NCBI GenBank assembly: GCA_049451635.1
Contig: JBMTVT010000030.1
Coordinates: 1 to 28,086 of the forward strand
Source of the DNA: JBMTVT01 sp049451635
GTDB lineage: Bacteria; Bacteroidota; Bacteroidia; Flavobacteriales; Flavobacteriaceae
Length of the DNA: 28,086 nt
Reading direction: 5' to 3'
Position 1 is the first letter of the stretch. Every line of letters begins with the position of its first letter. The notes beneath the pieces are model-generated. The model was not told the DNA's origin, did no database searches, and saw nothing but the letters and a program-made list of their open reading frames with translations. The position numbers and the translations under genes are program-made. Below, piece after piece: positions 15,177 through 23,285 of this stretch.

Positions 15177-16277
15177 ATGACTAAACAGACATTATCATTT
15201 TCAAGAACAGATTCAGCAAAATTCTTTAGAACGCTTAATAAACGAGTTAATGATTACTTTAAAGACAATAATGTAAAACGTACTGGAAATTGGAAAATTT
15301 GGGTAAAAACTATCGTCATGTTTTCATTGTTTTTAACCCCATATTTCTTAATTCTTACCCTTAATATTCCTAGTTGGGCTCAACTTTTATTAACAGTGGT
15401 TATGGGTATAGGTATGGCAGGCGTTGGAATGAATGTGATGCACGATGGAAACCACGGATCTTTTTCTAATAAAGAATGGGTAAACAGATTAATGGGAAGT
15501 AGTATTTATATACTTGCAGGAAATGTTTACAATTGGAAAGTACAACACAATGTTTTACACCATACTTACACTAATATACATGGGCATGATGAAGATTTAG
15601 ATGCTGGTCGTATTTTACGTTTTACTGAGCATTCTGAATGGAAATGGCACCATAGATTTCAACATTATTATTCTGTATTACTATACGGATTATTGACTAT
15701 TAATTGGGCCATTACAACAGATTGGCAACAAATGAGACGCTATATGAAACGTAAATTATCTTACGGTAAATTTCCAAATCCTGTTTTGAACTGGAGTAAA
15801 TTGGTCATTTCAAAAATTATATACGTTGGCATTTGGATAGTTATTCCTATGGCATTTTTAGACATTGCTTGGTGGAAAATCTTGTTAGGCTTTTTTATCA
15901 TGCACTATACTGCAGGTTTAATTTTAAGTGTTGTTTTTCAATTAGCTCACGTTATGGAAGATGCTGAAATGCCATTACCTGAAGAAAATGGTACCATGAA
16001 AAATACTTGGGCTGTTCACCAACTTAAAACAACCATTAATTTTGCAACCAAAAACAAAGTTGTTAATTGGTTTACTGGTGGATTAAACCATCAAGTTGAG
16101 CATCATATATTTCCACATATAAGTCATGTTCATTACACTAAAATCTCAAAAATTGTAAAGGAAACTGCAAAAGAATTCAACTTACCATATAACGAATATA
16201 AAACCACACGTAAAGCCATCATTGCTCATTTTAAACATTTAAGGGAAATGGGCATGAAACCAGCTTTACAAGTCTAA
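15177..16277 (+). CDS. Membrane fatty acid (acyl-CoA/acyl-lipid) desaturase
   Basis: This is a di-iron, oxygen-dependent integral membrane desaturase of 366 residues that inserts a double bond into fatty acyl chains. The three histidine boxes are complete: HDGNH (89-93), HNVLHH (124-129) and QVEHH (306-310). A Gln at the start of box three is typical of front-end or linoleoyl-CoA-type desaturases, but there is no fused cytochrome b5 domain, so a separate electron donor is needed. Membrane segments occur at about 44-82 and 210-255. NIHGHDEDLDAG (133-144) and LAHVMEDAEMP (256-266) are further family landmarks. The regioselectivity cannot be read from sequence. The aminotransferase gene follows after 19 bases, so the pair may be one transcript. 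A role in membrane fluidity is inference. Confidence 0.92.
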   Translation: MTKQTLSFSRTDSAKFFRTLNKRVNDYFKDNNVKRTGNWKIWVKTIVMFSLFLTPYFLILTLNIPSWAQLLLTVVMGIGMAGVGMNVMHDGNHGSFSNKEWVNRLMGSSIYILAGNVYNWKVQHNVLHHTYTNIHGHDEDLDAGRILRFTEHSEWKWHHRFQHYYSVLLYGLLTINWAITTDWQQMRRYMKRKLSYGKFPNPVLNWSKLVISKIIYVGIWIVIPMAFLDIAWWKILLGFFIMHYTAGLILSVVFQLAHVMEDAEMPLPEENGTMKNTWAVHQLKTTINFATKNKVVNWFTGGLNHQVEHHIFPHISHVHYTKISKIVKETAKEFNLPYNEYKTTRKAIIAHFKHLREMGMKPALQV

Positions 16278-16296
16278 CTACATTTTATTTATTTAA

Positions 16297-17481
16297 ATGC
16301 AATTACTATCAGACAGAATTTTAAACATGGCTACGTCTGCTACGTTGGCTATGGCTGCAAAAGCTCGCGAGCTTAGAGGCGAAGGAAAAGATATTATCGG
16401 TTTAAGTTTGGGTGAGCCCGATTTTAATACCCCTGATTTTATTAAAGAAGCAGCAATTCAAGCCATTCATGACAATTACAACTCCTATTCACCTGTTGAT
16501 GGTTATGGGGAGTTAAAAGATGCTATCATTACAAAATTTAGACGTGATAACAACCTAACTTACACACCCACACAAATAGTAGTATCTACTGGTGCTAAGC
16601 AATGTTTAGCAAATATTGCTGCTGTTATGTTAAATGAAGGTGATGAAGTTATTTTACCTTGTCCGTATTGGGTAAGTTACGCTGATATTGTTAAGCTCAA
16701 TGATGGTGTTCCTGTTGAGGTTAAAACTTCTATTGATACAGATTTTAAAATGACACCTGCGCAATTGAAAGCAGCTATTACACCAAAAACAAAAATGCTT
16801 TGGTTTAGCTCGCCATGTAACCCTAGTGGATCTGTTTACAGTAAAGATGAATTACGTGCACTAGCAGATGTTTTGGTAAAACACCCAAATATCTACGTGG
16901 TTTCAGATGAAATTTATGAACACATTAACTATGGTAATGGTCATGCGAGTATTGCTGGTTTTGATGATATGTATAATAATACCATTACCGTTAATGGGGT
17001 GTCAAAAGCTTTTGCGATGACGGGTTGGCGTATTGGTTACATTGGTGCCCCTGAAAAAATTGCCCGTGCCTGTAATAAAATGCAAGGGCAAATTACAAGT
17101 GGCGCTAACTGTATAGCACAACGAGCTGTGATTACCGCTTTGAATGAACCACCTTCTAGAGTTCAATACATGATTGATGAATTTAAAGTACGTCGTGATT
17201 TAATTCTAGGTTTACTAAGTGAAATTGAAGGCTTTAAGACTAACATACCTGAAGGCGCCTTTTATGTATTCCCTAATATTTCTTATTACTTTGGAAAAAC
17301 ATTACGTGGTAAAACTATAAATAATGCCTCCGATTTTTCTATGTACCTGCTTGAAGAGGCTTTAGTTGCAACCGTTGATGGTGATGCATTTGGAAACCCA
17401 GATTGTATACGAATTTCTTATGCAGCTTCACAAGAGCAAATTATTGAAGCTATAAAACGTATTAAAGATGCTGTAAGCTGA
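16297..17481 (+). CDS. aspC: PLP-dependent class I aminotransferase, aspartate aminotransferase type
   Basis: The protein has 394 residues and fold-type I, and probably exchanges amino groups between aspartate and 2-oxoglutarate. The PLP Schiff-base lysine is K237 in NGVSKAFAMTGWRIGY. Other cofactor and substrate residues visible are N175 in SSPCNPSG, D204 and Y207 in SDEIYEH, R245 in GWRIGY and the C-terminal Arg in DCIRISYA, which usually binds the substrate alpha-carboxylate. The N-terminal LSLGEPDFNTPDFI is typical of subgroup I-gamma (thermophile-type) AspATs, some of which also act on prephenate. It follows the desaturase by 19 bases and ends at a strong terminator. The exact substrate range is uncertain. 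Confidence 0.92.
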   Translation: MQLLSDRILNMATSATLAMAAKARELRGEGKDIIGLSLGEPDFNTPDFIKEAAIQAIHDNYNSYSPVDGYGELKDAIITKFRRDNNLTYTPTQIVVSTGAKQCLANIAAVMLNEGDEVILPCPYWVSYADIVKLNDGVPVEVKTSIDTDFKMTPAQLKAAITPKTKMLWFSSPCNPSGSVYSKDELRALADVLVKHPNIYVVSDEIYEHINYGNGHASIAGFDDMYNNTITVNGVSKAFAMTGWRIGYIGAPEKIARACNKMQGQITSGANCIAQRAVITALNEPPSRVQYMIDEFKVRRDLILGLLSEIEGFKTNIPEGAFYVFPNISYYFGKTLRGKTINNASDFSMYLLEEALVATVDGDAFGNPDCIRISYAASQEQIIEAIKRIKDAVS

Positions 17482-17506
17482 AGTTTCATAATCAAATAAT
17501 AAAGTT

Positions 17507-17533
17507 AAGCCACTAATAATTAGTGGCTTTTTA
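17507..17533 (+). terminator. Terminator of the aminotransferase gene
   Basis: AAGCCACTAA (17507-17516) and TTAGTGGCTT (17520-17529) form a 10-pair stem with a 3-base loop, followed by a T-run. It lies 25 bases after the stop. Confidence 0.92.
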
Positions 17534-17536
17534 TTT

Positions 17537-17785
17537 TTAATTAAAGATCAAAATTATAACTGTAAGAAATAAAGATAATTTTAACGCAACACCTATACCA
17601 CAACATGTTGTGCTATTTTTTATGCGTTGACGGATACCAAAAATTGAATTTGAAGATGGCTTCTTTAAACCTTCACTTATTGCAGATTTATACTCCGAAG
17701 TTAAAAAACTTAAAGGCTCGCAAATTAATTCCTTCTTTTGTTTAAGTAATGGTTCTAAATCTTCACTTGTTAATACTAATTCCAT
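17537..17785 (-). CDS. Small putative membrane protein of unknown function
   Basis: The predicted product has 82 residues and I do not recognise it. The first 60 residues are polar and charged (MELVLTSEDLEPLLKQKK onward), and the last 18 or so form one hydrophobic segment ending LFLTVIILIFN, as in a tail-anchored protein. TTCCGIG just before this segment holds two adjacent cysteines. The codons look like those of the neighbours and no competing frame is obvious, which supports a real gene, but there is no clear promoter or homologue in memory. It lies downstream of trkH on the same strand, separated by 150 AT-rich bases. Confidence 0.5.
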   Translation of the reverse strand: MELVLTSEDLEPLLKQKKELICEPLSFLTSEYKSAISEGLKKPSSNSIFGIRQRIKNSTTCCGIGVALKLSLFLTVIILIFN

Positions 17786-17895
17786 GATTGATGATTTTTA
17801 AATGGTTATACAAGGAAGACGTTTATGCAACAAAATTGTTACATAAAATAATTTACAAAACACTAAAAATCAAAGTAAAACCCTTTGTAATATTT

Positions 17896-17929
17896 AATTT
17901 TTTTAAAGAATTTAAACTTTAATAAAATT
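17896..17929. terminator. AT-only hairpin after trkH
   Basis: AATTTTTTTAAAG (17896-17908) pairs with CTTTAATAAAATT (17917-17929) at 12 of 13 positions. It lies 7 bases beyond the trkH stop. The absence of GC pairs makes function as a terminator doubtful. Confidence 0.3.
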
Positions 17930-17935
17930 AAAAAA

Positions 17936-19429
17936 TTATCTATTTCTCCAGAAAAAAGGTGTTAATAGAATTAGTACCGTAAACAATTCCAAACGACCAA
18001 TTAACATTAAAAAAGAAGCCCACCATTGCGCCAAAGGTGGTAACGCTGCATAATTGTTTACGGGTCCAAAATCACCTAGAGCAGGACCAACATTTCCCAA
18101 GGTTGAAGCTGCCAAACCAATGGCCGATTCAAAATCCATTTGAAACATGGAAAATCCCAAAGAACCAATAATAAATGACAACATGTATAATATAAAGAAG
18201 CCCAAAATATTAAAAACAATATCTCCTGAAACAGCCCTTTTATTGTAACGAACTGGCAAAATAGCATTTGGGTGCAACGTTCGTTTAAACTCTAAAAAAC
18301 CATTTTTGATTAACATTAAATGGCGAACAACCTTAACACCACCTGACGTACTACCAGCTGAACCGCCCAAAAACATAAGTCCGAAAAAGAAAACCGTTAA
18401 AAAAGGGGTCCACAAAATATAGTCTGCCGATATAAAACCTGTTGTTGTTATCACCGTTAAAACTTGAAAAAGCGCGTGCCTAAAAGCACTTTCAGCTTCA
18501 CCCCAAACCATAGGATGCGCAACCGAAGATTGCGATACATCGGCTCTAAAATAAATAATTAAAGCAGCAATCAAGGTGAAAATAACTATAAACCTGAAAT
18601 AGAGTTTAAACTCTTCATCATGTATTACTTTTTGTATCTTTCCCTTAAAAGCGAAATAACTCAACACAAAGTTGGTACCCGCCAAAAACATAAATAAAAT
18701 AATAATGTATTGAATAATGGGCTGCCCATTCCAGTAGGCGATACTGTCATTTTTTGTTGAAAAACCACCAGTAGACAAAGTAGCCATAGAATGGTTTATG
18801 GCATCAAAAAAGGACATACCTGCAAGCTGTAATAAAATAGTTTCTGCAGCTGTATAACCAAAATAAATAAGCCATAAGCGTTTGGCTGTATCTGTAATTC
18901 TTGGGTGTAATTTATCGGCACTGGGCCCTGGTGCCTCAGCTGCAAAAAGCTGCATCCCTCCTATCCCTAGTAATGGTAAAATGGCAATAGCCAATACAAT
19001 AATACCCATACCTCCAATCCAATGGGTTAAGCTTCTCCAAAATAGCACACCTTTGGGAACTGCTTCAATATCATTTAAAATAGAAGCCCCAGTAGTGGTA
19101 TACCCAGACATGGTTTCAAAAAAAGCATTTGTAAAACTTGGAATGCTATCTGTTAAAATATAAGGCAATGAACCTGACAATGACATGATAATCCAACCAA
19201 AAGCAACTACAATATACCCCTCTCGCTTGTTCATTTCTTTATTATGGCTTCTGGTAAAGACCATAGCCAATAAACCCACCAATAAGGTTGTTATACCTGC
19301 TAAAAAAATTTGAAGTGTTACACCATCTTTATAAATTAAACTAATAATAGCAGACAATAGCATAAAGCCGCCATTGAACAACAATAGTAATCCTAAAAAA
19401 TGAAAAATGATTTTGTAATTTAACTTCAT
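17936..19429 (-). CDS. trkH: Potassium uptake protein, TrkH family
   Basis: This is the membrane pore subunit of the Trk K+ uptake system. It has 497 residues, ten or so membrane helices and four selectivity-filter loops: TTTGAS (111-116), STGGFST (219-225), TTTGFIS (328-334) and LGNVGPA (444-450). GGSAGSTSGGVK (355-366) is the intramembrane gating loop typical of TrkH. Its ATG directly abuts the trkA stop codon, so trkA-trkH form an operon and their products assemble together. TrkA binds nucleotides on the cytoplasmic side and opens the pore. Confidence 0.97.
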   Translation of the reverse strand: MKLNYKIIFHFLGLLLLFNGGFMLLSAIISLIYKDGVTLQIFLAGITTLLVGLLAMVFTRSHNKEMNKREGYIVVAFGWIIMSLSGSLPYILTDSIPSFTNAFFETMSGYTTTGASILNDIEAVPKGVLFWRSLTHWIGGMGIIVLAIAILPLLGIGGMQLFAAEAPGPSADKLHPRITDTAKRLWLIYFGYTAAETILLQLAGMSFFDAINHSMATLSTGGFSTKNDSIAYWNGQPIIQYIIILFMFLAGTNFVLSYFAFKGKIQKVIHDEEFKLYFRFIVIFTLIAALIIYFRADVSQSSVAHPMVWGEAESAFRHALFQVLTVITTTGFISADYILWTPFLTVFFFGLMFLGGSAGSTSGGVKVVRHLMLIKNGFLEFKRTLHPNAILPVRYNKRAVSGDIVFNILGFFILYMLSFIIGSLGFSMFQMDFESAIGLAASTLGNVGPALGDFGPVNNYAALPPLAQWWASFLMLIGRLELFTVLILLTPFFWRNR

Positions 19430-20779
19430 CTAGCGGAATAATTTTTCGACACCTTTTATAGATTGTAATAAGCTGCAAACTACCACTCTATCACCTTGCT
19501 GTATTTTAAAACTCCCTAAGGCAATCATACCAACACCATTTCTTACAACACCACCAATAATCGCAGACCTAGGAAAATCGATATCTTTAATATATTTATT
19601 GCAAACTGCTGAAGTAGATTTAACTTCAAACTCCAATAGTTCAGCATTCATATTGCTTAATTTGGTCATGGCAACTACCTCGCCTTTTCTTATATATCTA
19701 AAAATATTATTAGCAGCAAGTAGTTTTTTATTAATAAGTGTTTCAATACCAACAGAGTGCGATAGTTCAAAATAGTCCATATTTTCAACCAATGCTACCG
19801 TTTTTTTCACACCTTTTGATTTTGCCACTAAACATGACATGATGTTGGTTTCAGAATTTCCACCAACGGCTATAAAAGCATCCATATCGCTAATGTTTTC
19901 TTCATCTAGCAAATCTACATTTCTACCATCACTATGGATTACCAGTACATTTGGCAAATCGTCGGCGATATCAAAAGCGCGCTCCTTATTTTCTACCAGA
20001 AGTTTAATGTTAAATCCTTTTTCACATAAATCCCTTGCCGATTTAAAACCTATTTGACTTCCTCCCAAAATCATCACATCTTTTATTTCTCTGTTGGATT
20101 TTCCTGTAAGCCTGCACAATTCCTCACCGCCACCTTCAGAGGTTATAAACACTACGTTGTCACCTCTTTTAAACTCGGTATCACCTCTAGGGATAAGCGT
20201 ATATTGTGTACCAAAACGCTGGATGGCAATAGGCACAAAATGTATTTCTGGGAAAATTTTTGCTGCTTCCTTAACAGTTTTTCCAACAAATGATGCTGAT
20301 CTTGACAACGTTAGTCCAACCATAGTAAGGGCCCCTTGCTCAAACTCGTAAGTATCATTGAAAGATGACTGTTTTAGTGATAACTCTATCTCTGAGGCTG
20401 CTAAAGATTCTGGAGAGATCAATTCATCAATTCCAAATTTGGTAAACCCAACCTCATCTTTATGGTGTATAAACTCGGTATTTGTAATTCTGGCAATGGT
20501 TTTTTTTGAGCCCAATTGCTTAGCTAAAACACAACCCGTAATATTTGTGGTTTCACTTGCTGTAACGGCAATAAACAAATCGGACCCCTCTACTTTGGCA
20601 TCTTTTAAAATACCAATGGAAGTAGCATCGCCTCTAATAACTTTAATATCTAAATGTGTATCAGCATAGGCTAAACTGTCTTTATCAATGTCTATAAGTG
20701 TAATCTCTTGAGATTCGTAAGACAATAATTTTGCCAAATGAAATCCAACTTCACCAGCGCCGGCAATAATAATTTTCAT
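19430..20779 (-). CDS. trkA: Trk system potassium uptake regulatory protein TrkA
   Basis: TrkA is the cytoplasmic gating ring that controls TrkH through NAD(H) or adenine nucleotide binding. The 449 residues hold two RCK (TrkA-N plus TrkA-C) units. The first Rossmann motif is GAGEVG (7-12) with D30 at the end of strand two. The second is GGSQIG (239-244). The start at 20779 gives the canonical MKIIIAGAGEVGFHLA. An in-frame ATG at 20848 would add 23 residues unlike the family and would pass through the -7-like site at 20805-20812, so it is rejected. The stop is immediately followed by the trkH start. Confidence 0.96.
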   Translation of the reverse strand: MKIIIAGAGEVGFHLAKLLSYESQEITLIDIDKDSLAYADTHLDIKVIRGDATSIGILKDAKVEGSDLFIAVTASETTNITGCVLAKQLGSKKTIARITNTEFIHHKDEVGFTKFGIDELISPESLAASEIELSLKQSSFNDTYEFEQGALTMVGLTLSRSASFVGKTVKEAAKIFPEIHFVPIAIQRFGTQYTLIPRGDTEFKRGDNVVFITSEGGGEELCRLTGKSNREIKDVMILGGSQIGFKSARDLCEKGFNIKLLVENKERAFDIADDLPNVLVIHSDGRNVDLLDEENISDMDAFIAVGGNSETNIMSCLVAKSKGVKKTVALVENMDYFELSHSVGIETLINKKLLAANNIFRYIRKGEVVAMTKLSNMNAELLEFEVKSTSAVCNKYIKDIDFPRSAIIGGVVRNGVGMIALGSFKIQQGDRVVVCSLLQSIKGVEKLFR

Positions 20780-20804
20780 TATTTGTATATCATAAAAAGT
20801 AGAA

Positions 20805-20812
20805 CAAATATA
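20805..20812 (-). promoter_or_regulatory. Putative -7 element of trkA-trkH
   Basis: On the minus strand TATATTTG exactly fits TAnnTTTG and lies 25 bases before the trkA ATG. No TTG is found at the right distance. Confidence 0.4.
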
Positions 20813-20870
20813 GTATAAATTACATATTTCATCATTAAAACATTTCAATATAATTAATTTACAACCCTAA

Positions 20871-20902
20871 TTGTGTTATGCTTTTTGAAAAGATTATATT
20901 TG
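20871..20902 (+). promoter_or_regulatory. Promoter of menG-porT
   Basis: TTG (20871-20873) is followed after 21 bases by TATATTTG (20895-20902), a complete match to the Bacteroidota promoter pattern. The likely start codon at 20919 is only 16 bases past the -7 element, implying a very short leader. Confidence 0.65.
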
Positions 20903-20918
20903 CTGAAAATTCACAAGT

Positions 20919-21644
20919 TTGTTAAAAGTTAAGCCTTATAAAAACAGCACTTTAGGTAAAAAAGAGCAAGTCACCAAAATGTTTGATACCATTTCTGGAG
21001 ATTATGATGGTTTAAACCGTGTTATCTCTTTTGGTATTGATATAAAATGGCGAAAAAAAGTGGTTAAAATAGTTAAAGAAAGTAACCCTGATACTATTTT
21101 AGATATTGCTACCGGAACCGGTGATTTAGCAATAAATTTAGCCGAAACCAATGCTTCTAAAATTGTAGGATTGGACATTAGTGGTGGCATGCTGGAAATT
21201 GGCAAAGAAAAAATTAAAAAGAAAGGTTTACATTCTAAAATAGATATGATTTTAGGCGATAGCGAAAATATGCCTTTTGAAGATAATGCATTTGATGCCA
21301 TTACCGTTGCTTTTGGTATTCGCAACTTTGAGACTCTGGAAAATGGGCTTAAAGAAATTTATAGGGTTTTAAAACCCAATGGTACTTTTGTGATTTTAGA
21401 AACTTCTATCCCAACTAAAACACCCTATAAACAGGGATATAAATTTTATACTCGATATATTTTACCACTTATTGGAAAACTATTTTCTAAGGATAGAAGT
21501 GCCTACAAATACTTATGCGAATCTGCTTCTGTTTTTCCATATGGCGAGGCATTAAACAATATTTTACGTAAAATTGGGTTTATTAATGTTGAAGATTTTC
21601 CGCAAACCTTCGGTGTGGCGACAATTTATAAATCATCAAAGTAA
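20919..21644 (+). CDS. menG: Demethylmenaquinone methyltransferase (MenG/UbiE)
   Basis: MenG makes the last step of menaquinone synthesis, C-methylating demethylmenaquinone with S-adenosylmethionine. Menaquinone is the quinone reduced by NQR, so the product serves the pump encoded at the left of the window. The 241 residues contain MFDTISGDYDGLNRVISFG (21-39), SAM motif I LDIATGTGDLA (61-71), GLDISGGML (84-92) and ITVAFGIRNF (128-137), all diagnostic. The start is a TTG at 20919. The first ATG (20979) would remove the conserved GKKEQV stretch before MFD, so TTG is preferred. porT follows after 4 bases. Confidence 0.95.
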   Translation: MLKVKPYKNSTLGKKEQVTKMFDTISGDYDGLNRVISFGIDIKWRKKVVKIVKESNPDTILDIATGTGDLAINLAETNASKIVGLDISGGMLEIGKEKIKKKGLHSKIDMILGDSENMPFEDNAFDAITVAFGIRNFETLENGLKEIYRVLKPNGTFVILETSIPTKTPYKQGYKFYTRYILPLIGKLFSKDRSAYKYLCESASVFPYGEALNNILRKIGFINVEDFPQTFGVATIYKSSK

Positions 21645-21648
21645 CAAT

Positions 21649-22383
21649 ATGAAGCATTTTTTTGCCTTACTCTCATTCCTTTTTATTATACAAACTTCTA
21701 ATGCTCAATTTTTTAAAAAAGAAAAAGTAACATATGACGCTAACCAAGGAAGAGGCATAACTGACAATAAGTTACTTCGTTGGGGCTATTTCTTGGGTAT
21801 TAGCAATTACGATTTCAATTTTGATTATTTGAATGACAAACATGATATTTATGTAAAAAGAAGCCCTGGTTTTAATGTAGGTTTGATAGGCAACTTACGT
21901 ATAAACAGTTTTATAGATTTACGCCTTGAACCTGGTTTACTAATAACCACCAGAGAGCTATATTATAGCCAAACTTATTTTAATGCTGCTACCGTTAAAA
22001 GCAATGATTTGGTTAGAGAAGTAAAATCTACCTACATCCATATACCTTTATTGTTAAAAATATCAACCAAACGCATTAATAATTTTAAGCCTTTTATTGT
22101 TGGCGGATTTTCAACAGCTTTAAACTTATCGAGCAATGAAGATAACCCTGAGGACAACTATAACGGGCAATTTAGAACTACTAAAAACTCTATTTTTTAT
22201 GAACTTGGGTTTGGTATTGATTTATACTTGTACAACTTTAAATTTACACCTTCAATTAGAGGTCTTTTTGGAATTAATGATGAATTGGTAAGGGATAATG
22301 ATAATAACCCCGATAGCCCTTGGACAAGCAATATAGCAAACATGAAAACCCGAGGGGTTTTTGTTAACTTCACATTTCAATAA
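21649..22383 (+). CDS. porT: PorT-family outer membrane protein of the type IX secretion system
   Basis: PorT (SprT in F. johnsoniae) is an outer-membrane beta-barrel protein needed for type IX secretion. The protein has 244 residues beginning with a signal peptide (1-20, ending SNAQ). The start at 21649 places this signal at the N-terminus. An in-frame ATG at 21574 lies inside menG and would bury it. LLRWGYFLGISNYDFNFDY and GFNVGLIGNLRINSFIDLRLEPGL are the signature region, and the alternating strands continue to a terminal NFTFQ, consistent with a barrel C-terminus ending in an aromatic strand. It is coupled to menG at a 4-base gap, an arrangement I recall as common in Flavobacteriaceae. 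Confidence 0.9.
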   Translation: MKHFFALLSFLFIIQTSNAQFFKKEKVTYDANQGRGITDNKLLRWGYFLGISNYDFNFDYLNDKHDIYVKRSPGFNVGLIGNLRINSFIDLRLEPGLLITTRELYYSQTYFNAATVKSNDLVREVKSTYIHIPLLLKISTKRINNFKPFIVGGFSTALNLSSNEDNPEDNYNGQFRTTKNSIFYELGFGIDLYLYNFKFTPSIRGLFGINDELVRDNDNNPDSPWTSNIANMKTRGVFVNFTFQ

Positions 22384-22385
22384 AC

Positions 22386-23105
22386 TTAACGTCGTTTAAA
22401 TTCGCTCAACAAAATAGCCGTTGCTGTGGCTACATTTAAGCTTTCAGTAGCTTGCAAATCACCAAATCTTGGTATGGCTATTTTTTCATTGATTAGAGCT
22501 TCAACTTCTTTTGAAATCCCATTTGCTTCATTTCCCATTACCAAAATACCATCTTTAATATTATCTTTCTTGTAAATATTTTCACCATCCATAAACGCTC
22601 CATAGATGGTCAATTCGGTGTTATTTAAAAATTGAACCAAATCAACATAACTCACATTCACCCGGGTGATAGAGCCCATAGTAGCCTGTATTACTTTTGG
22701 GTTGTAACAATCAACGGTTTGGTTACTACATATTAAATCTTTAACTCCAAACCAATCACAAAGCCTAATAATAGTCCCTAAATTCCCAGGGTCTCTAATG
22801 GCATCAATAGCAACAATTAATCCCTCTTCTCTTATAGATTTAGGTTTTGGAGTTTTAAAAATGGCAAGTGCTTTATTGGGTGTGGTTAAAAAACTAATGC
22901 GCTTTAAATCGGTCTCAGAAATTAAAACTTCATTTTTGGCATCAATATTGAATGTTTGTGTCGTATATAATGCTTGAAGCTCTATATTAGATTGCAATAA
23001 TTCAGTAATGGTTTTTATGCCCTCAACAACAAAAAAACCATCTTGTTGCCTATATTTTTTTTGCTTTAAGCGCGTTATTAATTTTATTTGATTTTTAGAA
23101 AGCAT
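22386..23105 (-). CDS. SpoU/TrmH-family RNA 2'-O-methyltransferase
   Basis: This is a SPOUT-class enzyme that 2'-O-methylates rRNA or tRNA. The 239 residues hold an N-terminal substrate-binding domain (KKYRQQDGFFVVEGIK, 17-32) and the knotted catalytic domain. Motif 1 is RDPGNLGTIIR (104-114), motif 2 is VMGNEANGIS (189-198) and motif 3 is ESLNVATATAIL (221-232). The domain order resembles RlmB and 23S-type enzymes, but the exact target nucleotide cannot be assigned. The gene converges on porT with only 2 bases between stop codons and no terminator hairpin visible. Confidence 0.93.
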   Translation of the reverse strand: MLSKNQIKLITRLKQKKYRQQDGFFVVEGIKTITELLQSNIELQALYTTQTFNIDAKNEVLISETDLKRISFLTTPNKALAIFKTPKPKSIREEGLIVAIDAIRDPGNLGTIIRLCDWFGVKDLICSNQTVDCYNPKVIQATMGSITRVNVSYVDLVQFLNNTELTIYGAFMDGENIYKKDNIKDGILVMGNEANGISKEVEALINEKIAIPRFGDLQATESLNVATATAILLSEFKRR

Positions 23106-23198
23106 ACCTTCTTAATTATTTTTTATAAAGAAAAGAAAATATTACCAAGATTAATGCTGAGATAAAGTATTTAAGTATTTTATTATAACAGAATAATG

Positions 23199-23206
23199 TA
23201 TTTTTG
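23199..23206 (+). promoter_or_regulatory. Putative -7 element of tamL
   Basis: TATTTTTG fits TAnnTTTG, 79 bases before the TTG start at 23286. No matching upstream TTG is found. The rest of 23106-23285 is AT-rich with no gene. Confidence 0.3.
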
Positions 23207-23285
23207 GGTTGTAAAAGGTATTTATGTCATCATTTTAATTTTATAAAAACATTTTAACTTTAAACTAAGAAACAACAATTTTCAC

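Noticed and set aside
18076..20669. Open frames opposite or out of frame within trkH and trkA
   Set aside because: These are shadows of conserved coding sequence. None has a promoter, motif or plausible protein character.
20780..20848. 23-residue extension of TrkA
   Set aside because: TrkA proteins start with the first strand of the Rossmann fold (MKIIIAGAG). The extension crosses the promoter-like site.
21574..21648. Start of porT inside menG
   Set aside because: It would hide the signal peptide that begins at 21649.
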